The position numbers were made by a program, and so were the translations under genes. A stretch of 64,000 nt of DNA, from the NCBI RefSeq assembly GCF_900114585.1, contig NZ_FOTL01000004.1, positions 1-64,000 of the forward strand, read 5' to 3'. Of the stretch, positions 34,252 through 43,231 are shown one piece after another (the stretch's first letter is position 1; each line of letters begins with the position of its first letter). Source of the DNA: Methanobrevibacter olleyae. GTDB lineage: Archaea; Methanobacteriota; Methanobacteria; Methanobacteriales; Methanobacteriaceae. Below the pieces are notes generated by a model. The model was not told where the DNA came from. It saw nothing but the letters and a program-made list of their open reading frames with translations, and ran no database searches.

Positions 34252-36468
34252 TTATTTAGATTTTACTTTAACCATTTGTTTTGACTTATTCTCTTTAGAA
34301 TCTGTTTTTTCTTTTTCCAAATTTTCTAAGTCTTTTACATTACAAGTGAATCTGCATTTTGGAAAACCACTGCATCCTACAAAGTCACCATATCTACCGG
34401 AACGTTTTAATAAATCTTTACCACATTCTGGACATTTACCAACAACTTCAGGTGCACGTCTTTTACTTAAATCTTTACCACAATTTGGATCAAGGCAAAC
34501 ATGTTCACGTCCTTTTTGGCCTTTTTTCTTTATAGAAATCATAGGCAAGCCACAAGTTGGACATTTAGATTTTAAAATATTAGTATTTTTAGGTAAGGAA
34601 TAAGTATTTCTACATTGAGGAAACTTAGAACAACCAATAAAGCTCTGTTTAGTTCTTCTAGAATATTTTTTAACTAATTTTCCACCACAAGAACAGTCTC
34701 CAACAATATTAGACTGTTGATAAGATTCATAAAGTTTTGAACCAATTTCCTTTTGGTTATTGTTAATGTCTTTAAGAATTGATTCAACTTCCTTTTCACC
34801 ATTAGCAAGAATTTCTTCTTTTGTAATCTTATCGGCAGATAAACTATCTAGCTCTTTTTCAAATTCACGAGTCAATTCTTCACTAGTTAAATTTTTACAG
34901 TATTGTTTTAAAGTGTCTATTATATGAACACCTAATGGTTTAACTTCAATCTTTTTACCATCGATATACTTTCTATCATATAATTTTGCAATAATATCTG
35001 CACGAGTGGCCTTTGTTCCAAGCTCTCTCTTTTCTAATTCTTTAATAAGAGATGCCTCATTATATCTTGCTGGAGGCTTAGTTTCCTTTTCTTCTGAAAT
35101 AATCTTATGAATTTTAAGGAAATCTCCTTTTTTAAGTGGAGGAAACTCATCAGCTTCTTGTTTTTTAAAGGGATAATGTTTTAGCCATCCTTCATAAGAA
35201 ACTCTTTTTCTTGAAAATATAAATTTTTCATTGTTAACATTTAAATTAACTTTCATAGTTTCTAATTTAGAATCTTCAGAGAAAACACTTATAAATCTAT
35301 AAACAATTAAACGATAGATTTTTTCCTCATCAGGAGATAAATTAGATGGCAATGCTCCAGTTGGGTGAATAGCAGGGTGTGCTGCATCTTCTTTTTTACC
35401 TTCATTTGGCTTTAACTTTGAAGGTAAATCGAAAACATGTTTTTTAAACTCTTCATCTTTAGAAAGTCCTGCAAAAATTTCTTTAAATCCTAATGATTCA
35501 GGAAGTTTTTGAGATGATGTACGTGGATAAGAGGTATATCCTCCAACATACAAATTCTGAGCTGCAACTTGAGTCCTTTTAGGAGAAAATCCAAATACAG
35601 TATGTGCTTCAGATTGCAAGCCACCTAAATTAAATGGGATAGGGGGCTTTCTAATAGTTTCTCTAACATTAACATTAGTTACAGTTGCATCAGCACCTTG
35701 GCATTCATCAAATATTCTTTTAGCTCTTTTTTCATCAAAGATTTTATCTTCCACATGATTTGCTATAATGTCAAAATCAGACTTAGCTTTAATTTGCCAA
35801 TAAGGCTCTGGTACAAATGCTTGAATTTCTTTTTCTCTATCTACCAAAATAGATAATGTAGGAGTTTGAACACGTCCTGCAGATAAACTTATACGACTTG
35901 AAGAAGAAGATAGCACTGCTTTCATTAAAGCTGAAGAAATATTCATACCAAAGTAATAATCTAACATATGCCTTGCAATACCACTATCTACTTGGTGAGG
36001 ATCAATATCAATCATGTTATTATAAGCTTCTACAATATCCTTTTTAGTTAATGTTGAAAATTTCATACGAGATGCCTTTGCTTCAGCATTATTACCACAA
36101 GCATATTTTAAAGCATTATATCCTATTAATGTTCCCTCTATATCATAATCACAAGCATGAACAAATTTATCTGCATCTCTAGAGAGTTTTTTTATTGCAT
36201 AAACATAATCTCTAACATATGCACTATTTTTATCTACTTCATATGCTGGAACCCAAGTTAAATCAAAGCCTAATCTATCACTTGAACTGGCAGATGTTAA
36301 AGAATATAAATGTCCCACTGCAGATAAAACAGTAGTCTTTTTACCATCTTCTTCAAATTCCCAATAATTTATCTTCCTAGCATATTTTTTCTTTTGGGCC
36401 TTTGAAGAGAGGGCCTTTGCTATCTTCTCAGCAGATTTCGGTTTTTCTGAAATAATCACTTCATGCAT
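34252..36468 (-). CDS. topA: DNA topoisomerase I (type IA)
   Basis: This type IA enzyme relaxes negative supercoils through a 5'-phosphotyrosine. The Toprim domain opens VIISEKPKSAEKIAKAL and includes VHACDYDIEG (metal-binding acidic triad). The active tyrosine lies in TSYPRTSSQKLP, near residue 313. The C-terminus carries three tetracysteine zinc ribbons (CSCGGK..CSKFPQC; CPTCG..CLDPNCG; CPECGK..CSGFPKC), then a lysine-rich tail. 738 residues is normal for archaeal TopA. The ATG follows TGTGATAAT. Confidence 0.95.
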   Translation of the reverse strand: MHEVIISEKPKSAEKIAKALSSKAQKKKYARKINYWEFEEDGKKTTVLSAVGHLYSLTSASSSDRLGFDLTWVPAYEVDKNSAYVRDYVYAIKKLSRDADKFVHACDYDIEGTLIGYNALKYACGNNAEAKASRMKFSTLTKKDIVEAYNNMIDIDPHQVDSGIARHMLDYYFGMNISSALMKAVLSSSSSRISLSAGRVQTPTLSILVDREKEIQAFVPEPYWQIKAKSDFDIIANHVEDKIFDEKRAKRIFDECQGADATVTNVNVRETIRKPPIPFNLGGLQSEAHTVFGFSPKRTQVAAQNLYVGGYTSYPRTSSQKLPESLGFKEIFAGLSKDEEFKKHVFDLPSKLKPNEGKKEDAAHPAIHPTGALPSNLSPDEEKIYRLIVYRFISVFSEDSKLETMKVNLNVNNEKFIFSRKRVSYEGWLKHYPFKKQEADEFPPLKKGDFLKIHKIISEEKETKPPARYNEASLIKELEKRELGTKATRADIIAKLYDRKYIDGKKIEVKPLGVHIIDTLKQYCKNLTSEELTREFEKELDSLSADKITKEEILANGEKEVESILKDINNNQKEIGSKLYESYQQSNIVGDCSCGGKLVKKYSRRTKQSFIGCSKFPQCRNTYSLPKNTNILKSKCPTCGLPMISIKKKGQKGREHVCLDPNCGKDLSKRRAPEVVGKCPECGKDLLKRSGRYGDFVGCSGFPKCRFTCNVKDLENLEKEKTDSKENKSKQMVKVKSK

Positions 36469-36953
36469 ATTATCACATAATAATAAAAATTATAAAATAA
36501 TAAATAAACTAAATTTAAACAAATTTTACAAAATTAACATTTGCATAATGATTATATTATATAAACATTTAAATAGATATCTGGAATAAACATTTTTCAT
36601 ATTTAATATACAATTTGTTTAATCATAACATTTCATATTTTGTTTAATCTTAACATTCATATTTAATATACAATTTGTTTAAACTTTTAAAAAAATGAAT
36701 TTAAAAAATATCAAAAATTATTTTAAAAATCATTTAAAATTATAAATACTTTATACTTAAACATATTATTTAATGTTTTCGATTATTAAAGGCTGTCCTT
36801 TTAAGAAGAATATTCTATTAAAAAATAAAAATAAAAATGAATAAAAAGTTAAAAATTAAAATTTAATTAAAAAATTAATAAAATAATAAAAAAACTAAAG
36901 ACATGAAGAAAAATCAGATTTAAAATAAAAATAAAGAAAAAAATATTTTTACT
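36469..36953. other. Gene-free region between the zinc-ribbon gene and topA
   Basis: The topA-proximal part has partial repeats of TTCATATTTAATATACAA at about 36598, 36631 and 36657. A short hairpin TTAAAGG-CTGT-CCTTTTAA lies near 36787-36805. The part close to the zinc-ribbon stop is A-rich. Nothing else was recognised. Confidence 0.45.
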
Positions 36954-37145
36954 CTATTTTTTACCCATCATCTCTTCATTATAAAAACCAAAGAAATTAG
37001 TGCAATAGCCACACATAGGATATTTTCCATAGTGATAATGAGCCCCTTCATCAGAATTCATATCAAACTCTTTACCACAAGTGTAACATACTTCAATCTT
37101 TTCTTCATTATTTTCAATATCAATGTGATTTTCTTCATCGGCCAT
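36954..37145 (-). CDS. Small acidic zinc-ribbon protein (63 aa)
   Basis: I do not recognise a named family. It has two cysteine pairs, CYTCGKEF near residue 19 and CGYC near residue 45, spaced as in a zinc ribbon. An acidic N-terminus and a histidine/tyrosine-rich middle (GAHYHYGKYP) flank them. GAGGGAT precedes the ATG and the gene stands alone, with more than 440 bp on each side, so it is probably real and singly transcribed. Such isolated ribbons often bind nucleic acid or serve as transcription cofactors, but nothing here proves that. Confidence 0.65.
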   Translation of the reverse strand: MADEENHIDIENNEEKIEVCYTCGKEFDMNSDEGAHYHYGKYPMCGYCTNFFGFYNEEMMGKK

Positions 37146-37592
37146 AATATCCCTCTAAAATTTTATTATCAACTATAATTTTATTATTAAAAGAACATTC
37201 CTCTTTAATTATAGTAAACTAAGATTTAACTATTATATTAAATTAACTTATTTAATTGAAAAGATTATAAAAAACCTAAAATTTCAGAACAAGAATAGAA
37301 AGTGATAGATAAAAATATTGATATATTGGTTAATTTATTAGATTTTCAGCTAGATTGCAAAAAACTTCAAAATATTAAAAAAAATTCAAAAAGTTTTACC
37401 TCTAGAATTATCAATTAAAAGTAATTCTAGAAGTCTATTAAAAAAGATATAAGGCTTTAATTTTATTAAACATTAACAGATGAAAAATATTTTTGAAAAA
37501 AATATTATAAAATCATAATAACAGTTCATTCTAGGAAAGTTGGTTTAAAAAATTCATAGCATACAGCTAAAAAATTTATCTCTAGAGCTATA
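37146..37592. other. Gene-free region 3' of the cupin gene with a palindrome
   Basis: A perfect 10-bp inverted repeat, TCTAGAATTA (37401-37410) with TAATTCTAGA (37422-37431) around an 11-nt loop, lies about 160 bp from the cupin stop. The remainder is AT-rich. A related TCTAGAG sequence occurs at 37581. Confidence 0.5.
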
Positions 37593-37931
37593 TTATAATA
37601 GTCTTGTAGATTCTTTAGGTTTTGGAACTTTTACAACTAATATTCTAAGATTTTTATCACTTTCATTATACCAAGTATGTGGTACTTTAGCAGGACTGTC
37701 TATTATAGTGTCCTTTTTGACTTTCTCTTTTTCATCTCCAATTTCAACAATTCCTTCTCCTTCAAGTACATAGAAAAATACATCAACAGGAGTCATATGT
37801 TTTTTTAAAGATTGGCCTGGTTTTATAGTCATATGAACAGTTAATGCATTATCTGTATCATATATCTTACGTGCATCAACTCCATGAGGATTTGGAGCAG
37901 ATTCTACATTAGCTACTTCAATAATTTTCAT
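37593..37931 (-). CDS. Single-domain cupin protein
   Basis: A 112-residue cupin. Motif 1 is degenerate (GQSLKKHMTPVDVFFYVLEGEG, with one histidine and no second H/E pair in the usual place), while motif 2 keeps PAKVPHTWYNES. It may bind a metal with fewer ligands or act as a small-molecule binding barrel. Function unknown. GGTGGTAAT precedes the ATG. Confidence 0.82.
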   Translation of the reverse strand: MKIIEVANVESAPNPHGVDARKIYDTDNALTVHMTIKPGQSLKKHMTPVDVFFYVLEGEGIVEIGDEKEKVKKDTIIDSPAKVPHTWYNESDKNLRILVVKVPKPKESTRLL

Positions 37932-38422
37932 ATTACCACCATATATTTATTTTATTAAAAAATGAATCTACTAATATATTTTTGATTGGAAATTTACCCA
38001 TATATTTAATTTAAAATTTAATTTAATAAAATAATTTAATTTAATAAAATAATTTAATAAACTAATTTAATAAAATAATTTAATAAAATAATCATAAATT
38101 AATTTTATTATTATATAATTAAACTAGCCTTTAGCATATATTTAAATATTTTGTAACTTTATTAAGGTAAAAAGTAGCATAATTCAATTCTAATGAATTA
38201 CTAAATAGCTAAAAATTAAATAATCTAATAAAAAAAGAGATTAAAAGAAATAGAAAATAAATAAAAAGTTAAAAGAAATAGAATAAAAAGAAATTAAAAT
38301 AAATAGAAAATAAATAAAAAGTTAAAAGAAATAGAATAAAAAGAAATTAAAATAAATAGAAAATAAATAAAAAGTTAAAAGAAATATAAAAAAAGAAAAA
38401 ATTAATTAAAAATTTAATTTAA
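37932..38422. repeat. Gap with 53-bp repeats 3' of serB
   Basis: Copies of an A-rich 53-bp unit (TAGAAAATAAATAAAAAG...) start at 38251, 38304 and 38357. Short AATTTAATAAAAT runs fill 38010-38100, upstream of the cupin. On the minus strand the 53-bp units bring T-tracts to the serB transcript. Confidence 0.75.
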
Positions 38423-40201
38423 TTAATTAATATCGTATTTTTGTAAGAGTAAAAGCTCTTCAGTAGATAATTTTTTACCATTTTTGAATTTATCAAAGAT
38501 ACTTTCAGCTCTTTCTTTTTCTTCACGATTTTTCTTATTGCTAGAAGAACCACTAGGCTTATCAAATCTGCGTTTTCTATTTTTGCTGCTTCCTAATTTT
38601 TTATTAATTACATGAATTTCACTTAAAATAACTTTAAATTCTTCATGTTTAGCAGAAGCATTTTTTCTAGCTTGGATGAATAATTTATGTGCTTCATCTG
38701 CAGCAGTTCTGATTTCATCAGTTTTTCTGAAGTAAGAAAGCATTTGTTCATGAGCTTCTTGCGCTTGTTCTGAAAGTTCAACCACTTTAGCATGGTATTC
38801 TTCAGATTTCTTTTTGAGTTCAGCAGCTTCTTCTTTAACTTTATCGTCTTCTTTAATTTCTGCAAGTTCTTTTCTTAAATCATTTGCATTTTTAACAAGT
38901 TGATTTTCCTTTTTAATGTCTAAAACTCTGGTTTCAATAATTTTATCAATTTTTTTGATTTCAGTTTCAATCCTTATTTTATCTTTTTTACCAGAAGACC
39001 ATTCGAGATTTTTAATTTCTTCATTAACTTTATTACGTATTTTTTTGTTTTCTTCAACTTGTTTGTTGATTTCATTACGCTGATTTCTAAACTCAATAGC
39101 TTTAGCTAAGTTTTCTTTTAATTCAGAATTTAATTCATCACGTATTTTACGTTGTTCTTTAGCTTCTCTGTTAAAGACTTCTCTTTCATCTGCAACTTTT
39201 GCAATAAGTTCTTCTCTTTCATCTTTTTGAGTTCTTACACCTTCAATAGTGTCAGCTAAATCAAAATCAGGTTCAGGAAGAGTATTTTTAGGTTTTTTAG
39301 ATTTCTTAGGTTTTGACTCTTTAACAGGCTTTTCTTCAGCGCTTTCAGCTTCTTCCTCACTAGCTTCTTCAACTAGCTCTTCAGCTTCTTTAAGTTCTTC
39401 AGTAGCTTCAGCTTCTTCAACAACTTCTTCAACTTCTTCAACAACTTCTTCAGTTGCATCTGCAACTTGTTCTTCTTCTTGGTTTTCAACAACTACATCA
39501 GTAGTTTCAACTACTTCAGTTTCTACAGCAACTTCTTTATCCACGTCAGCACCTTCTTCAGTGTTTTCAGAGTTTAAATAAATAATGACATTTAAAACAT
39601 CAGTCAAATCACGGGTTTCTACAATAATGTCTGCATTTTCTTTTAAAGCATGTTTTGCATTGAAAGCAATCCCATATCCTGCAGATTCAATCATAGAAAT
39701 ATCATTAGCTCCATCTCCAACAGCAACACATTCATCTAAAGAATATCCTGCCTCTTCAATGAACTTAGATAGAACATCTAATTTTGAACCAGATACCAAT
39801 GGCCCTGTTACATCACCAGTTAAAATCCCATTTTTCTCAACTAATGAATTTGTGAATATATTATCCACATTAAGTTTTTCCTTAATAGTATCAGCAATAA
39901 TATCAAAACTGCCACTTATAATAGCTACATCAAAGCCATTTTCTTTTAAAGTAGAAACAGCTTCTTTAGCACCTTTCATCAGAGGCATTTCATTAGCTAA
40001 TGTCTTAATATCTTCAGTAGAAGCTCCTTTAAGAAGTCCTACTCTTTTTTTAATGGATGTTTCGAAGTCTATATCACCTTGCATAGCTTGCTCAGTGATT
40101 GTTGCAATTTGATCTTCAATATTTACTAATTTTCCAATCTCATCTATGCCCTCACCATCAATAATAACATTATCTAAGTCAAATACTACAAGTTTAATCA
40201 A
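38423..40201 (-). CDS. serB: Phosphoserine phosphatase-like HAD protein fused to a coiled coil
   Basis: Residues 1-205 are a SerB-type HAD phosphatase (nucleophile block VVFDLDNVIIDG, ISGSFD, and VGDGANDISMI), the last step of serine synthesis. Note N at the sixth motif position where SerB proteins often have S/T. Next comes an acidic linker of about 90 residues rich in E, V and A, a basic KKSKKPK patch, then about 260 residues of coiled coil as in archaeal coiled-coil proteins. SerB alone is about 210 residues. The frame reaches a TTG at 40213; GGTGAT is placed for a TTG at 40201, giving IKLVVFDLD. That ribosome site overlaps the tbp stop, so the genes are coupled. Confidence 0.82.
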   Translation of the reverse strand: MIKLVVFDLDNVIIDGEGIDEIGKLVNIEDQIATITEQAMQGDIDFETSIKKRVGLLKGASTEDIKTLANEMPLMKGAKEAVSTLKENGFDVAIISGSFDIIADTIKEKLNVDNIFTNSLVEKNGILTGDVTGPLVSGSKLDVLSKFIEEAGYSLDECVAVGDGANDISMIESAGYGIAFNAKHALKENADIIVETRDLTDVLNVIIYLNSENTEEGADVDKEVAVETEVVETTDVVVENQEEEQVADATEEVVEEVEEVVEEAEATEELKEAEELVEEASEEEAESAEEKPVKESKPKKSKKPKNTLPEPDFDLADTIEGVRTQKDEREELIAKVADEREVFNREAKEQRKIRDELNSELKENLAKAIEFRNQRNEINKQVEENKKIRNKVNEEIKNLEWSSGKKDKIRIETEIKKIDKIIETRVLDIKKENQLVKNANDLRKELAEIKEDDKVKEEAAELKKKSEEYHAKVVELSEQAQEAHEQMLSYFRKTDEIRTAADEAHKLFIQARKNASAKHEEFKVILSEIHVINKKLGSSKNRKRRFDKPSGSSSNKKNREEKERAESIFDKFKNGKKLSTEELLLLQKYDIN

Positions 40202-40213
40202 ATATATCACCAA

Positions 40214-40759
40214 TTATATTAAGTCCAATTCGCCAAGTCTAGCTTTAGCATTTTCTACACCTAACTTAGCGTCTTTTTTGGTTTTAGCACCAGTACAAAC
40301 AACTTTACCGGAACCGAATAATAATAAAACAACTTTAGGATCAGATAAACGGTATACTAAACCAGGAAATTGTTCTGGTTCATATTCAGTATTTTCTAAT
40401 TCCAAAGCAACCGCTTCTAAATTTAATGTTGATTGTAAATTTGCAGAAGCAACAATGTTTTGAATTTTAATATCAAACTCATGAGGAATTTCAGTATCAA
40501 TAGTTCTCATAAGGTCGACAGTTTTCTTAATAGCTAACTTTGAATCATCGATAGACTTAGCACCAGTACATACAAGTTTACCGGAACTAAAAATTAAAGC
40601 AGCAGTTTTAGGGTCTTGAAGTTTAAATACTAAACCTGGAAACTGTTCTCTGTTAAAATCGACGCCTTCTAATGCTTCAGCCACATCAGTAAGTACAATA
40701 TCTTTGCCAATGCTTGCAGAAGCAACAATGTTTTCTATTTTTATATCAACATCGGTCAA
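40214..40759 (-). CDS. tbp: TATA-box-binding protein
   Basis: TBP recognises archaeal TATA boxes and recruits TFB and RNA polymerase. The 181 residues are two imperfect repeats of about 90, each with KIENIVASA / KIQNIVASA, EQFPGLVFKL / EQFPGLVYRL and SGKLVCTGAK / SGKVVCTGAK. The start is TTG with a perfect GGAGGT six bases upstream. serB follows with its ribosome site overlapping the tbp stop. Confidence 0.97.
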   Translation of the reverse strand: MTDVDIKIENIVASASIGKDIVLTDVAEALEGVDFNREQFPGLVFKLQDPKTAALIFSSGKLVCTGAKSIDDSKLAIKKTVDLMRTIDTEIPHEFDIKIQNIVASANLQSTLNLEAVALELENTEYEPEQFPGLVYRLSDPKVVLLLFGSGKVVCTGAKTKKDAKLGVENAKARLGELDLI

Positions 40760-41113
40760 TTTATTACCTCCAAATTATTTAAAAAAAGTAAGTAAATATT
40801 TTAAAAAATTAGTATAATTTTAGTTTTGACAAATAAAAAAAATTGACAATAAAAAAACAGTTAAAATTAATAAGTTCTTTAATAAAATTTTTACTAATAA
40901 AATATATCCTTTATATACTATATAAACTTAATGATAAAAACAATATAAATAGTAATACTCTATATCTATTAAGTATTAATAAAAATTTTAATTGGAATTA
41001 GTGATGTGAATCATAGATTATTTATAAAGGTATTTGAAACAAATATAAAGATTAGAAATTTGAAAATAAAAATATTCAAATAAAAAATTTAAAAAGATAG
41101 GGAGATTGTTCAT
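40760..41113. promoter_or_regulatory. Divergent region between tbp and the CYTH gene
   Basis: This 354-bp AT-rich stretch should hold promoters for both directions. TATA-like runs include ATATATCC/TTTATATACTATATAA around 40900-40925. No gene, repeat or clear hairpin was seen. Confidence 0.45.
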
Positions 41114-41662
41114 ATGATTGAAGTAGAAGTAAAAGCTAAAATAAATAGCTTTGATGAAATAAGAGAAAAACTAGGTAAAATCAATGCTATTAAAATTAAA
41201 ACTGAACATCAAGAGGATAGGTATTTTAATAGCCCTGTAAAAGATTTTAGAGAAACTGATGAAGCATTAAGAATAAGAGAAACAAAGTCTGATGAAGATC
41301 ATGATTTATTTATAACTTATAAAGGCCCTAAAATAGATAAGAAAAGTAAAACACGAGAAGAAGTTGAAATGAAAATTGAAGATAGACATAAATGTATTAA
41401 AATATTTGAAAATTTAGGATTTAAAGAAGTGAGAACTGTTGTAAAGGATAGAGAATACTATAAATTTGAAAATTATGAAATAAGTTTAGATAATGTTTAT
41501 GGCCTAGAGCCTTATATGGAAATAGAAATAAGTTTAGAAGATAATTCTGACTACTATGAAGCTCAAAATAGTATATTTGAGCTATTTAAAAAATTAGGAA
41601 TTAGAGATGGTTTTGAAAGAACATCCTATTTAGAATTGCTAGAAAAATTAGAGAAAAATTAG
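41114..41662 (+). CDS. CYTH-domain protein (class IV adenylate cyclase/CyaB-like)
   Basis: The 182-residue protein starts with the ExExK signature (MIEVEVKAK), followed by EDRYFNSP, ALRIRET, FITYKGPKI and EVEMKIED, and ends with RTSYLELL. CYTH proteins form a triphosphate tunnel and hydrolyse or cyclise triphosphates (thiamine triphosphate, tripolyphosphate or ATP). The archaeal substrate is uncertain, and cAMP synthesis is only one option. GGGAG precedes the ATG. It is plus-strand, ahead of aksA. Confidence 0.88.
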   Translation: MIEVEVKAKINSFDEIREKLGKINAIKIKTEHQEDRYFNSPVKDFRETDEALRIRETKSDEDHDLFITYKGPKIDKKSKTREEVEMKIEDRHKCIKIFENLGFKEVRTVVKDREYYKFENYEISLDNVYGLEPYMEIEISLEDNSDYYEAQNSIFELFKKLGIRDGFERTSYLELLEKLEKN

Positions 41663-41845
41663 ATAATAATTAAAAAATTTTTAAATTAAAATCTATGAAA
41701 AATACTTATGAATACAGTTTAAAAAACTATAAAAAAGTTTATAAAAAAAAAGAAATACATAAACTATTATACTAAATTTAAGCTAAGAAAACTTAGATTA
41801 AAAAACTATATTTAAAAGAGAAAATAGATAAGAGTTGAGAAAAAA

Positions 41846-43024
41846 ATGCAATATTATACAAGTCCTTTTAACAAGGAAGAGGAATATGAATTCCCTAAAA
41901 ATATTACTATTTACGACACAACTTTAAGGGATGGAGAGCAAACCCCAGGTGTATGCTTTTCACAAGAAGATAAATTAGAAATAGCTAGAAAACTTGATCA
42001 ATTAAAAATTCATCAAATTGAGGCAGGTTTTCCAATTGTTTCAGATACAGAAGCAGCTGCAGTTAAAGCAATAGCTAACGAAGGATTAAATGCTGAAACC
42101 ATATGTTTAGCAAGAACTAAAGTTGAAGATATTGATATAGCTCTTGACTGTGATGTCGATGGGATAATTACTTTTATGGGAACCTCAGATATTCACTTAG
42201 AACATAAAATGCATATTAAAAGACAGGAAGCTTTAAACATTTGTATGAAATCTATTGAATATGCTAAAGATCATGGATTATTTGTAGCCTTCTCAGCAGA
42301 AGATGCAACAAGAACTGATTTAGATTTCTTAAAAAGAATTTACTCAAAAGCAGAAAGCTATGGTGCAGATAGAGTGCATATTGCAGATACTGTTGGAGCT
42401 ATCACTCCTCAAGGAATTACATTTTTAATAAAAGAACTTAGAAAAGTAACTGATGTTGATATTGCTATGCATTGTCACAATGACTTTGGATTAGCTGTTA
42501 TAAATTCCATTTATGGATTATTAGCTGGAGGCAGTGCTGTTTCAACTACCGTTAATGGTATTGGAGAAAGAGCTGGAAATGCTTCCCTTGAAGAACTTAT
42601 AATGTCTTTAAAATTATTATATGGTGAAGATTTAGGTTTTAAAACCAAATATATTCAAGAGCTTTCAGAATTAGTATCTAAAAAAACCGGATTAGCTATT
42701 CCATATAATAAAGCAATTGTAGGTAAAAATGTATTTAGACATGAGTCTGGAATTCATGTAGATGCAGTTATTGAAGAGCCTCTTACCTATGAACCTTACT
42801 TACCTGAACTTGTTGGTCAAAAAAGACAGTTAGTCTTGGGAAAACATTCTGGTTGTAGAGCAGTTAAAGCAAAACTTGATGAATGCGGATATAAAGTAAC
42901 TGATGACCAGCTCTGTGAAATCGTAAAAAGAGTTAAACAAAGCAGGGAAGAAGGAAAATACATCAACGACGATGTATTTAAAGATATCATAAGAGGTATT
43001 GATGCTAACTATGTTGATTTATAA
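41846..43024 (+). CDS. aksA: Homocitrate synthase-type enzyme AksA
   Basis: AksA condenses acetyl-CoA with 2-oxoglutarate and then with longer 2-oxo diacids, extending the chain toward 2-oxosuberate, precursor of coenzyme B. 392 residues. HMGL-like barrel motifs are IYDTTLRDGEQTPG near residue 22, AMHCHNDFGLAV, and GIGERAGNA; FRHESGIHVDA follows. No long C-terminal LeuA regulatory domain is present, which fits AksA rather than LeuA or CimA. The homoaconitase gene follows 207 bp later, strengthening the assignment. Isopropylmalate or citramalate synthase remain alternatives. Confidence 0.85.
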   Translation: MQYYTSPFNKEEEYEFPKNITIYDTTLRDGEQTPGVCFSQEDKLEIARKLDQLKIHQIEAGFPIVSDTEAAAVKAIANEGLNAETICLARTKVEDIDIALDCDVDGIITFMGTSDIHLEHKMHIKRQEALNICMKSIEYAKDHGLFVAFSAEDATRTDLDFLKRIYSKAESYGADRVHIADTVGAITPQGITFLIKELRKVTDVDIAMHCHNDFGLAVINSIYGLLAGGSAVSTTVNGIGERAGNASLEELIMSLKLLYGEDLGFKTKYIQELSELVSKKTGLAIPYNKAIVGKNVFRHESGIHVDAVIEEPLTYEPYLPELVGQKRQLVLGKHSGCRAVKAKLDECGYKVTDDQLCEIVKRVKQSREEGKYINDDVFKDIIRGIDANYVDL

Positions 43025-43231
43025 TATCAACATTTATTTTTTTAATTATATACTTAACTTAATTAAGTATTTTGATTTGTGAATAATATTTAATAAAATT
43101 TTTAAAGTGACTTTAAATTAGAGTTTTAAACTATATTATTATAAATAAGTTTATAATCTAATAAATTAAATTATAAAAATAGAAAATAAAATAAAAAATA
43201 AGCAAATAATTAAATTTTTAGGAGATTAAAT

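Noticed and set aside
39249-40112. Long plus-strand open frames opposite serB
   Set aside because: They are the complement of acidic GAA/GAG-rich coding DNA, giving serine/threonine/alanine runs with no ribosome site. SerB motifs on the minus strand settle the coding strand.
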